From: Candidatus Obscuribacterales bacterium
Lineage (GTDB): Bacteria; Cyanobacteriota; Vampirovibrionia; Obscuribacterales; Obscuribacteraceae
NCBI GenBank assembly: GCA_019747875.1
Contig: JAIEQI010000126.1
Location: 1-64,000 of the forward strand
Reading direction: 5' to 3'
DNA length: 64,000 nt
Each line of letters begins with the position of its first letter. The stretch's first letter is position 1. Under the pieces are notes generated by a model. The model saw nothing but the letters and a program-made list of their open reading frames with translations, was not told the DNA's origin and ran no database searches. Shown here piece by piece: positions 12,856 through 21,600 of the stretch. The translations under genes were made by a program, and so were the position numbers.

Positions 12856-15800
12856 TCGACCGTTAGTCGAAAGCGATGATGTTGCTCCTGTAAGCACTAT
12901 TGTTGACGCGGCGCCAGTCGAGTCAATGTTTATAACGTTACCGGGATTGATCGTGTTGCCGCTTGTCTTGGCGGTGATTGAGCCGGCAGCGCCTGTTCGA
13001 TATGACCCGTTTGTGAAGATTCCGACCGATGGCAAGGTCGCCGCTGTTACGCCACTGGTAGCTATGCTTATCGATCCAAGTCCGGCTGCATTCACGGCGC
13101 TAGAGCGCAATGAGGCTGTGCTTCCATCCAGTGTTCCGAACCATACATTGCCAGAATTGCCCCCGACCGATGTGGCGGTCAGAGTTGCCGCCATGCCGGT
13201 GCCGCCATCTAGAATGCTGCCCGTCGTATTGAAAATTATGGAGCCGCCGCTGCCGACACCAGGAGCCGTGGCGTTGAGAGCCATGGTCGAGCCGGCTCCA
13301 GTGTAGGTTGGAAAAATGTTGCCGCCGCCGGATGAAGTGAACGAGATTGTTCCGCCGTTTCCTTTGCCAAATCCATTGGCGTTGACGGTGAAAGCTTTTG
13401 CTGCGGTTGCATTAATGGAACCTGTGCCGGTCGAAACCAAGAGTTTTCCACCGTCGAAATTGTCTGCCCCTGTGCCCTTAGCATCCAGTGTTAGGGTCGT
13501 TGCTGCGGTGAAATTTATGTTGCCGCTTGTGGTTTGGAGGTTAATGGTACCGGCACTGCCTCTGGCAGGAGTTACGGTAACCGTTGGGTTCGCAGCAATC
13601 GTCAAATTACCAGTGCTGCTATTAACGGTGATGGTTCCCCCGTTGCCTGTATTTAGCAAGGCACTGGTTGCACCATTCGCGCTCAGCCCCATGGTGCCAC
13701 CGGCAGTGAAGGCCGCGTTGCCGATAGAGGTTGCGCTGTTGGTCTGAATGTTGATTGTACCGCCATTGCCACTCTTATTGGCTACAATGCTACCGTTGGC
13801 TGTTATTGGCGATAGGCTGATGGCGTTGGCTGTGATATTGATAGTCCCGCCGAAGCCGTTGTTAATCGCATTAGCGCTTATGGTATTGGCCGCAGCGTTT
13901 GTGGTGATTGTTCCGCCAGTGGCGGTCAGGTTTATGGTGCCTCCTGCCTGATCCGTAGCAATAGCCCGCGATCCGCTGGCAGTCACTGCTCCGTTAATGC
14001 TTATCTTCGCTCCGGCCCCCGCCCCGGTCGCAATATCGATGGTGCCGCCATTGCTGTTTGCGGCAGTGCCAGCTCCATTAGCCTGTATAGCACCAGTTGT
14101 GATGGTGGATGCTGCGGTTGTGATGATGTCGATGTTGCCGCCTGTCCCACTTGTTGTGGCGTTGGCAGCAATAGTTCCACCGATTCGAACTGCATTGCTG
14201 GAGAAAACCCCAACTTGTCCGCCGGAGGTGGCACCACTGGTAGTAACAACCAATCCACCGGCAGTGCCTGCGCTGTTGACTTTGCCAACACCCGCACCAG
14301 AAGCGGATGTACCGTCCGTCGTTCCGAGGAAGAAGCGCCCACCATTGGCTCCAGCTGAGCTAGCATTGAAAGTCATGGATCCTGTGGTACTGCTTTCAAA
14401 GATTGTGCCGGGAGTAATAATTTGGATCAATCCGCCAACTGAACTTGCAGAAGCGCCCACACCCTTTGCTTGTATATTAGTGATGCTGTTTGTAGCAGCT
14501 GCCATCTGGACGTTGCCGCTTGTGCTGGAAATATTGAGTTCGCCTCCGGCTCCGTCGGTTCCGGCGTTCAAGTTCCAGTTTGTGGCGTTGGCAAAGACAA
14601 TGTTGCCGGTATTCGTAGTAAGTGTTACTTTTCCGCCGTTGCCTTTAGTTGAATTGACATTCAAAGTTGCTGGCAGATTCACCGATGTTCCGGCGCCTGT
14701 TGTCGTGAGCGTAACGCCGCCGCCTGTTCCATTGGCCGCAGTTGCATTTACCGCTCCTATTAGGCTAATGTTGGATGCCGCATTTACTAAAATTGAACCG
14801 CCGCTACCTGCTCCTGTGGCATTGGCAGTAGTTGCGCCGCCTAATCGAACGCTGCTGGAGGAAAAAATGGCGACTTTTCCGCCGGAGGTCGCTCCGCTGG
14901 TGTTGACTGTGATGGCGCCCGCTGCACTCGAGTTTATGGCGCCAATGCCGGCGCCTGCTTTGGCTACGCCATCGGTAGTTCCTAGCCAAAAATTACCACC
15001 ATCTGCGTTTTGCGAGGTGAGCGTAAAGGTGAGCGCTTTTGTGCTTGTGTCAAATACATTCCCTGCAGTAGTAATCTGAACGGTACCGCCTGTGTTTGCA
15101 GCGCCCGCACCTAGTCCAGTTGATGTGACGGCTAGAGTTCCATCAGTCGCCATCTGCACGTTGCCGCTGTTGCTGGTTATGGTCAGGTTGCCGCCGGCAC
15201 CGGTAGCTTTTGCATTTAGATTTATTGTAGAACCTGCTGTAAAAGCAATATTTCCCGTGTCTGTTGTTAGATTGATATTGCCGCCGGAGCCAGTGTTTGT
15301 GGCGTTGACACTGATAGCAGGTATGGTCAATGCGCCAGCACCGGTGGTGCTAAGATTGACTGTTCCACCGATACCCTTCACGGCTGTTGCACTCAATGCC
15401 CCAACCACTGTCAGTGAAGCCGCGTCCATGGTGATTGTGCCGCCTGTGCCACTGGTGGCATTGCTTGCATTGGCGCTGACTGTTCCACCAACCCTTACCG
15501 AATTGGATGAGAATATGGAAACCTTTCCGCCCGTGGTCGATCCTGAGGTGTTGACTATCAGCCCGCCAGCGGTACCAACGCTGTTTACGTTGCTAACTCC
15601 TGAGCCTGATGCGGAAGTACCATCTGTTGTGCCTAAGTAGAAACGCCCACCATCAGCTGCCGCGGATGTGGCATTGAAAGTCATCGATCCTGTAGTGCTG
15701 CTTTGAAAGATTGTCCCTGGTGTAATGATTTGGATCAAGCCGCCTACTGAACTTGCAGAAGCGCCCACACCTTTTGCTTGTATATTCGTGATGCTGTTAG

Positions 15801-18800
15801 TAGCAGCTGCCATCTGGACGTTGCCGCTTGTGCTGGAAATATTGAGTTCGCCTCCGGCTCCGTCGGTTCCGGCGTTCAAGTTCCAGTTTGTGGCGTTGGC
15901 AAAGACAATGTTGCCTGTATTTGTAGTAAGAGTTACTTTGCCGCCATTGCCTTTGGTCGAATTGACATTCAATGTTGCTGGCAGATTGATAGAAGTTCCG
16001 GCGCCAGTTGTCGTGAGCGTAACGCTGCCGCCTGTGCCATTGGCCGCAGTTGCATTGACCGCTCCTATTAGGCTGATGTTGGATGCCGCATTTACTAAAA
16101 TTGAACCGCCGCTGCCTGCTCCTGTGGCATTGGCAGTAGTGGCGCCGCCTAATCGAACGCTGCTGGACGAGAAAATGGCGACTTTTCCGCCGGAGGTCGC
16201 TCCGCTAGTATTGACTGTGACAAAGCCCGCTGCACTGGAGTTGATGGCACCAATGCCAGCGCCTGCCATGGATACGCCATCGGAAGTACCCAGCCATAAA
16301 TTACCACCATCTGCGTTTTGCGAGGTGAGCGTGAAGGTGAGAGCTTTTGTGCTTGTGTCAAATACTGTTCCTGAAGTAGTAACCTGAACGGTACCGCCCG
16401 TGTTTGCAGCGCCCGCACCTAGTCCAGTTGATGTGACGGCTAGAGTTCCATCAGTCGCCATCTGCACGTTGCCGCTGTTGCTGGTTATGGTCAGGTTGCC
16501 GCCGGCACCGGTAGCTTTTGCATTCAGATTTATTGTAGAACCTGCTGTAAAAGCAATATTTCCCGTGTCTGTTGTTAGATTGATATTGCCGCCCGAGCCG
16601 GTATTGGTGGCGCTAACATTTATAGCAGGTACTGCCAATGCGCCAGCACCGGAGGTGCTAAGATTGACTGTTCCACCGATACCCTTCACGGCTGTTGCGC
16701 TCAAAGTCCCAACCGCTGTCAGAGAGTCTGCCTTTATGGTGATTGTGCCGCCTGTGCCACTGGTGGCATTGCTCGCATTGGCGCTGACTGTTCCACCAAC
16801 CCTTACCGAATTGGATGAGAATATGGAAACCTTTCCTCCGGTTGTAGAGCCTGAGGTATTGACTATCAGCCCGCCAGCGGTACCAACGCTGTTTACGTTG
16901 CTAACTCCTGAGCCTGATGCGGAAGTACCATCTGTTGTGCCTAAGTAGAAACGCCCACCATCGGCTGCAGCGGATGTGGCATTGAAAGTCATTGATCCTA
17001 AAGTGCTGCTTTGAAAGATTGTGCCTGGTGTAATGATTTGGATCAAGCCGCCAACTGAAGTTGCCGAAGCACCGACGCCATTTGCTTGTATATTCGTGAT
17101 GCTGTTAGTAGCAGCTGCCATCTGGACGTTGCCGCTTGTGCTGGAGATGTTGAGTTCGCCTCCGGCTCCGTCGGTGCCAGCATTCAAGTTCCAGTTAGTT
17201 CCGTTAGCAAATACAATGTTGCCGGTATTTGTGGTAAGTGTTACTTTTCCGCCATTGCCCTTGGTTGAATTGACATTCAATGTTGCTGGCAGGTTGATCG
17301 ATCCGGCCCCCAGGCTTGTCAGCGTAACCTTGCCGCCAGTTCCATTGGCAGCGCTTGCATTGACTGCTCCTATGAGGCTGATGTTGGATGTGGCATTTAC
17401 TAAAATTGAACCGCCACTAGCTGCTCCGCTGGCATTGACAGTAGTAGCACCGCCTAATCGAACGCTGCTGGATGAGAAGATAGCGACTTCGCCGCCGGTC
17501 GTGCTACCGCTAGTAGTGACCGCAATCGATCCAGTCGAGCTATTGACTGTCCCAACACCGCTCCCAGAAGCTCCAGTTCCGTTCGTTGTTCCCAACCAAA
17601 ATCTTCCACCGTCGCCTCCAGGAGAGCTTAGAGTAAACGACAACGCACCGACGCTGTTGTCAAACACTGTTCCGCTGCTGGTGATTTGAACAGTGCCTCC
17701 CTTATTGGTGGCGCCTGCACCGAAACCTTTAGATTGAACAGTTAGCGCTCCTGCAACTGTAGACATTGCAATGTTTCCGCTGCTGCTTGCAACGGTTAAG
17801 TCACCGCCAGCACCTGTCAATCCGGCTGTTCCCACTGTGGCCGCATTCAGATTTAACGTACTTCCGCTTGTAATTGCGATATCACCAGTAGTGGTAACTA
17901 AGTCAATGTTTCCACCGCTACCTTTGCCAGAGCTGACATTAATAGAGCCGATTTGTAAAGCACCACTCTTTGTGGTCAGTAAGACATCGCCACCGGCAAT
18001 TCCTGCACCAGTTGATGTTGCAGTTATTGTGCCAGTAACTTTTAGTGTCCCCGCTCCTCCAGCCGTTTCGATGGTAACGTCACCACCAGTTGCTGCTGTT
18101 GTCGTAATAGCACCGCTTTGGATCGCGCCGGATCCGGAGCGCAGCAGGACATTGGCTCCCGTTGTCGTGATGGTGCCGGTCGTAATTCCGGTACTGCCAA
18201 GTGCCGCTAGGTTTGGGGAAAAGGTGCCAGCTTGAGTAATTTGGGTGGCAGAAGTTATCTGAAGGGTTGTTCCAAGGGAAGCGGCTGTTGGGGCCGCGTT
18301 CGTAATATTGACGGCACCGTTTCCGGAGCTAATATTGCCTGTGGTGATGGCGCCAGATCCGATGACAGTTACAGAGCCATTGCTGGTTGTGATGTTTGAA
18401 AGCTTGTTGGCGCCCGTTCCAAAATTGACTACTGTTAGATTACCTCCACCAGTACTCAAGGACGTGGCTGCTCCAGGCGTGAGGTTAATAGACGCTGCCG
18501 CCGTGAGGGGCGCTGACAATGTGTACAGGCTTCCGATTGTGCTGTTGCCCGGGACTACTGCTGTTGCTCCGGCTGGTGTAGATACAGTTGCTCCCGCAAT
18601 CAACCAAATGTCACCGCCATTGGAGTTAAGCGTACCGTTTAATGTTGTACTAATTCCGTCTCTGGCTATTATTGCTATGTCAGCGTTTGCACCGGTATTG
18701 AATCCTCCGGTGATAGTAACGGTGCCGTTGGCTGAGTAAACCGGATCTTCAATCATGCAAATCTCGCCGAGGGTCAAGTTGCCTTGGCTCAAAACGTGTG

Positions 18801-19872
18801 AAGAATTGGCGCTAATGTTGAGGACGCCAGAAATGTCGTTGACATCCATGTAGGCTTCACCCTTGCCGCCGTGGATGTTGATCTGATCGGCAATTAAATC
18901 ACCGCCGACGATGCTGGTTATCTTTGTGTCTTCGTATAGAAGATCCCGAACGTTGATGCTTCCGCCTAACGACTGCAAAATACCGTTTGTGTTTGTAATG
19001 TTGAGGCTCTGATTCAGTAGCGAGTTTATGTTCAGATTGGCGTTGGCTGTTATCAAACCGGAGTTTACGATGCTTCCGGCGCCGGACATTAGATTGACTG
19101 TCTGTGCGGATATAGTCGCTTGCAGATTGTTCATCGTCTGGTTTACGATGCTGCCGCCGGCATTGATATTCAACGTTCCAGGCGTTGTAATCGTGCCCAT
19201 GTTCATCACATTGTTCGTGACGTTCAAAGTCATGCCATTGGAAGCAAATACATTTCCAAGCAAGCTTGAATAGCTGGGCAGGGCACCGGAAAGTAAGCCA
19301 CCGGATCCAATCGTCAGGTTGCTCATGTTGAGTACGGAGCCGATTCCGGCACTGGTTTGTAGGTTGTAGAACGATCCTAAGATGTTTATGTTGCCCAGCA
19401 CATTCAACGGATTGCTTGCATTGAAACCAATCGAGTTGAGCGAGACATTTTGCGGAATGATGATTGAACCAAATCCGTTAGCCAGAGGTTGGTTTGCGCT
19501 TATGCTTGCAAATCCAGCTAAGGCACCACCTTCATGTGACACCACTAGTGATTGTGTGCCGGAAAGAACTTGAGTGATTGCAAGGAACTGCGCTGCAGTA
19601 ACCATTTGTCCCGGCAGGATTGTCATTGTGCTGCCGCCTTGCACAATTCCACCGGTTAAAGTGCCGCCAACTTGAATATCTACTGGAGCTGAATTCGTCG
19701 ACTGATGGGTCGCTTGTGTTGATGAAAGATCTAGATGCGCCGCGTCGATCGGTGCTCCGGGTTCCTGGGCATAAACGCCGATCGGAAAGGTACCTGCTGT
19801 TGTGACCGTGGAAACGAAAACGCAAAGGGTTGAAATAACCCTTCTCATTTTTTTAGGGGATACCTTGCGCAT
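12820..19872 (-). CDS. Giant haemagglutinin-like exported protein, N-terminal part truncated by IS256
   Basis: About 2,350 codons. The first ~36 residues from the chosen start carry basic residues (MRKVSPKKMRR), a hydrophobic stretch and a cleavage-like site (VYAQ-EPG), so the protein should be exported. The rest is Gly/Ser/Thr/Asn-rich with recurrent GGxI/GNI/GTxN patterns of right-handed beta-helix repeats. The first ~300 residues (GSLVVSHEGG-like, NVLGNINILGS, GSIVN) resemble the TPS/haemagglutination domain of FhaB-type proteins. An upstream ATG at 19899 exists, but 19872 has AGGAA eight bases before it and fits a TATAAT box at 19912-19917. The reading frame now ends about ten codons inside the IS (…RRDFVKCCVQAI), so the product is a truncated, possibly still exported, fragment. 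No TpsB partner is visible in the window. Confidence 0.85.
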   Translation of the reverse strand: MRKVSPKKMRRVISTLCVFVSTVTTAGTFPIGVYAQEPGAPIDAAHLDLSSTQATHQSTNSAPVDIQVGGTLTGGIVQGGSTMTILPGQMVTAAQFLAITQVLSGTQSLVVSHEGGALAGFASISANQPLANGFGSIIIPQNVSLNSIGFNASNPLNVLGNINILGSFYNLQTSAGIGSVLNMSNLTIGSGGLLSGALPSYSSLLGNVFASNGMTLNVTNNVMNMGTITTPGTLNINAGGSIVNQTMNNLQATISAQTVNLMSGAGSIVNSGLITANANLNINSLLNQSLNITNTNGILQSLGGSINVRDLLYEDTKITSIVGGDLIADQINIHGGKGEAYMDVNDISGVLNISANSSHVLSQGNLTLGEICMIEDPVYSANGTVTITGGFNTGANADIAIIARDGISTTLNGTLNSNGGDIWLIAGATVSTPAGATAVVPGNSTIGSLYTLSAPLTAAASINLTPGAATSLSTGGGNLTVVNFGTGANKLSNITTSNGSVTVIGSGAITTGNISSGNGAVNITNAAPTAASLGTTLQITSATQITQAGTFSPNLAALGSTGITTGTITTTGANVLLRSGSGAIQSGAITTTAATGGDVTIETAGGAGTLKVTGTITATSTGAGIAGGDVLLTTKSGALQIGSINVSSGKGSGGNIDLVTTTGDIAITSGSTLNLNAATVGTAGLTGAGGDLTVASSSGNIAMSTVAGALTVQSKGFGAGATNKGGTVQITSSGTVFDNSVGALSFTLSSPGGDGGRFWLGTTNGTGASGSGVGTVNSSTGSIAVTTSGSTTGGEVAIFSSSSVRLGGATTVNASGAASGGSILVNATSNISLIGAVNASAANGTGGKVTLTSLGAGSINLPATLNVNSTKGNGGKVTLTTNTGNIVFANGTNWNLNAGTDGAGGELNISSTSGNVQMAAATNSITNIQANGVGASATSVGGLIQIITPGTIFQSSTLGSMTFNATSAAADGGRFYLGTTDGTSASGSGVSNVNSVGTAGGLIVNTSGSTTGGKVSIFSSNSVRVGGTVSANASNATSGTGGTITIKADSLTAVGTLSATAVKGIGGTVNLSTSGAGALAVPAINVSATNTGSGGNINLTTDTGNIAFTAGSTINLNAKATGAGGNLTITSNSGNVQMATDGTLAVTSTGLGAGAANTGGTVQVTTSGTVFDTSTKALTFTLTSQNADGGNLWLGTSDGVSMAGAGIGAINSSAAGFVTVNTSGATSGGKVAIFSSSSVRLGGATTANATGAGSGGSILVNAASNISLIGAVNATAANGTGGSVTLTTTGAGTSINLPATLNVNSTKGNGGKVTLTTNTGNIVFANATNWNLNAGTDGAGGELNISSTSGNVQMAAATNSITNIQAKGVGASASSVGGLIQIITPGTIFQSSTTGSMTFNATSAAADGGRFYLGTTDGTSASGSGVSNVNSVGTAGGLIVNTSGSTTGGKVSIFSSNSVRVGGTVSANASNATSGTGGTITMDAASLTVVGALSATAVKGIGGTVNLSTTGAGALTIPAISVNATNTGSGGNINLTTDTGNIAFTAGSTINLNAKATGAGGNLTITSNSGNVQMATDGTLAVTSTGLGAGAANTGGTVQITTAGNVFDTSTKALTFTLTSQNADGGNFWLGTTDGVAKAGAGIGAINSSAAGAITVNTSGATSGGKVAIFSSSSVRLGGATTANATGAGSGGSILVNAASNISLIGAVNATAANGTGGGVTLTTTGAGTSVNLPATLNVNSTKGNGGKVTLTTNTGNIVFANATNWNLNAGTDGAGGELNISSTSGNVQMAAATNSITNIQAKGVGASASSVGGLIQIITPGTIFESSTTGSMTFNASSAGANGGRFFLGTTDGTSASGAGVGKVNSAGTAGGLVVTTSGATSGGQVGVFSSNAVRIGGTIAANATTSGTGGNIDIITTAASTITTGAIQANGAGTAANSNGGTIDIATGAGAGAKISINGAVTASGSRAIATDQAGGTINLTATGGTITTNAAANTISANAINNGFGGTINITANAISLSPITANGSIVANKSGNGGTINIQTNSATSIGNAAFTAGGTMGLSANGATSALLNTGNGGTITVNSSTGNLTIAANPTVTVTPARGSAGTINLQTTSGNINFTAATTLTLDAKGTGADNFDGGKLLVSTGTGSINATAAKAFTVNANGFGKGNGGTISFTSSGGGNIFPTYTGAGSTMALNATAPGVGSGGSIIFNTTGSILDGGTGMAATLTATSVGGNSGNVWFGTLDGSTASLRSSAVNAAGLGSISIATSGVTAATLPSVGIFTNGSYRTGAAGSITAKTSGNTINPGNVINIDSTGAASTIVLTGATSSLSTNGRRDFVKCCVQAI
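12856..12863. repeat. Target-site duplication, right copy (TCGACCGT)
   Basis: Right-hand partner of the duplication at 11481-11488. Removing the IS plus one copy (1,375 bp) joins the two halves of the adhesin gene in frame. Confidence 0.85.
14190..17770 (-). repeat. 1,308-bp (436-aa) intragenic tandem repeats, about three copies
   Basis: A shared segment starting TGTATATT(A/C)GTGATGCTGTT occurs at 14475, 15778 and 17086, about 1,308 bp apart, with long near-identical flanks. In the protein each unit contains the blocks GGLIQIITPGTIFQSS, DGGRFYLGTTDGTSASG, VSIFSSNSVRVGGT and ATNWNLNAGTDGAGG. Within each unit there are shorter related halves (GSGGNINLTTDTGNIAFT and GNGGKVTLTTNTGNIVFA), so the 436-aa unit itself arose by duplication. 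Boundaries are approximate. Confidence 0.85.
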
Positions 19873-19899
19873 GACGGGATTTCCTGGAAGTTTTTTCAT

Positions 19900-19940
19900 T
19901 ATACGGATTGCATTATAAAGATCACATCCGGCGCGTGGCT
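19900..19940 (-). promoter_or_regulatory. Possible promoter of the giant adhesin gene
   Basis: On the minus strand TATAAT lies at 19917-19912. A transcript starting about seven bases downstream would have a ~30-base leader with AGGAA before the ATG at 19872. A second TATAAT overlaps the ATG at 19899. No good -35 box is seen, so this is tentative. Confidence 0.35.
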
Positions 19941-20231
19941 GATATGCTATCGAGTTTTATAAGATGCTTGTATGTCAAAGGTTTTCGGCTTCGTCTTCTT
20001 TTGCTGGGAAACGATTTCTCAGCAAAAAAATCGATAAAATTGCACAAAAGCTGCTGAATGTGAAATCAGCGTGAAGCCTTGTTGTGCAATGGTGTCTGGT
20101 TTCTCGCAGTGTGCGTGTAGGGAATTGTGGTAGTCGTGCTTCCAAAAAACCTTACAAGGCTGCCTTTGGTCCTAAGCTCATGCTCCTCAATCGTTTGCGC
20201 GATCGTGAATTGTTGGAGCAAGGATTGTCCT

Positions 20232-20276
20232 AATAAAAAAAACGACTGATGACCCGGTTTCATCGATCGTTTTTTT
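20232..20276 (-). terminator. Intrinsic terminator downstream of the protease gene
   Basis: AAAAAACGACTGATGA, a short loop and TCATCGATCGTTTTTT form an imperfect hairpin flanked by A- and T-runs. It could stop transcription on either strand. It sits about 35 bp past the protease stop codon on the minus strand. Confidence 0.6.
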
Positions 20277-20309
20277 TTGCAAAAGGAGTTTTCGCGACTC
20301 GGTCGAGAA

Positions 20310-21278
20310 TTACTTCGAACTTGCTGAATCCAATTCTTTGATTTCTGCAAGAGCGTCGTTGATTGGAATGCTGGCAGAACCTGCTCTGTTTGCCAATACT
20401 TTCACTCCGATTACTTCGCCGTCTGCATTGAATTCTGGTCCGCCTGAGTTTCCTGGCACGGCTCTGACCTGTGATTGAATCAGTCCCTTGTATTGCTTAT
20501 CCTTTCCAGTCTCCGGATCTTTCATTTTGATATCCAGGTTGAGCTCCATAACCTGACCGGGGCTTACAACATCCCACGGACTTCCAAGTGGATGACCGAC
20601 AATGAAAACGCTATCTTTTACTTTTGGCATGGCGCCCACTTCGACTGGCTCGCGGTTATCTCCAGGTGGTCGCTCTACAAGAACCAGATCCTTCGCTTCG
20701 TCGCGATTCACGATTTTTCCATATTGCACCGTTTTGCCATCCGCCGCTACAAGCCCAACAGAATCAGCATCGCCGGCAACGTGTGCATTGGTGACATAGT
20801 AGCATTTGTCTTCGGCGTCATTGCATAGCAAAAATGCTGTACCGAATCTGATTTCTTGCTTGTCTGTATGTCCATTCTGGTTCCTATCAACGTCGTCAAG
20901 CGTTCGCGCAATCGCTTGCGTTACTGACTTTGATGCATCATCAAGGATCTTTGAAAAAGGCAAAGAGCATGTGTCTTTGATTGCCTCACCGGTAATCGCC
21001 GGCGATTGCGGTCGCGTATCGCAGGCCCCTTGAGGTTCTGTTGTGATTCCCAGTACTTGTGCAAGCAATGGTTTATATGGTGGCAGCGGTAAGCTTTTTA
21101 GTATATCTTCCAGTGGTTCTTCCTTTACTTTTGTCGAGGCTTGTTGATTCTTCTCGATTGCCCCAACGTTCATCACCGGTCTATAAGCATCATCAATTGC
21201 CAGTTCACTCAGTGTGCTAGTGTTGTTCTTTTTGACCGCGTCCTGTTCGGACTCTCGTAACCCCGTTGCCTTATCCAT
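20310..21278 (-). CDS. Trypsin-like serine protease (HtrA-type catalytic domain, no PDZ)
   Basis: A 322-aa S1/HtrA-like protease. The triad is visible as H166 in TNAHV, D197 in AKDLVLV and S278 in VPGNSGGPEF, and the family block IVGHPLGSP is present. There is no PDZ domain. Residues 131-142 (DRNQNGHTDKQE) look like a calcium-binding EF-hand loop immediately before the protease fold, and four Cys flank it. The start at 21278 has AGAGGTGA five bases upstream. A longer frame to 21395 has no ribosome site. No signal peptide is evident from this start, so the location of the protein is unclear. Divergent from the histidine kinase at 21601. Confidence 0.85.
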   Translation of the reverse strand: MDKATGLRESEQDAVKKNNTSTLSELAIDDAYRPVMNVGAIEKNQQASTKVKEEPLEDILKSLPLPPYKPLLAQVLGITTEPQGACDTRPQSPAITGEAIKDTCSLPFSKILDDASKSVTQAIARTLDDVDRNQNGHTDKQEIRFGTAFLLCNDAEDKCYYVTNAHVAGDADSVGLVAADGKTVQYGKIVNRDEAKDLVLVERPPGDNREPVEVGAMPKVKDSVFIVGHPLGSPWDVVSPGQVMELNLDIKMKDPETGKDKQYKGLIQSQVRAVPGNSGGPEFNADGEVIGVKVLANRAGSASIPINDALAEIKELDSASSK

Positions 21279-21600
21279 TCTGTCACCTCTAAATATAGAC
21301 ACGCGTCCATTACCCAGAGTAAACGGTAATCGCAGTTGAAAGGCTTGTGAAGTGTTGCAGCCCCGATGCGGCCGGGCCAATGTTAGTGCTTCCAAATCAA
21401 TATTCTCTATTGAAAAATTGCGATGATAACTTGCACGCTCTTTGCACTCCTGGTTAGTTATCTTGTAATTGTCCCTGAGTTAAGGCAATTCGCGAAATTC
21501 GTTAGTGGTGTGCTTAACCCGACGCCAACCAACCAGCCTGGCGCACCACTGACGTATCGCGAAAATCTGGCAAGGACACAAAGAGGCAAGCCTGATATTA
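21279..21600. other. Intergenic region between divergent protease and sensor kinase genes
   Basis: About 320 bp that must hold the divergent promoters. Short frames here are not convincing. I see no RNA gene or clear operator. Confidence 0.4.

Noticed and set aside
12842..18739. Plus-strand frames opposite the N-terminal part of the giant gene
   Set aside because: Same reason: antisense shadows of the beta-helix repeat codons.
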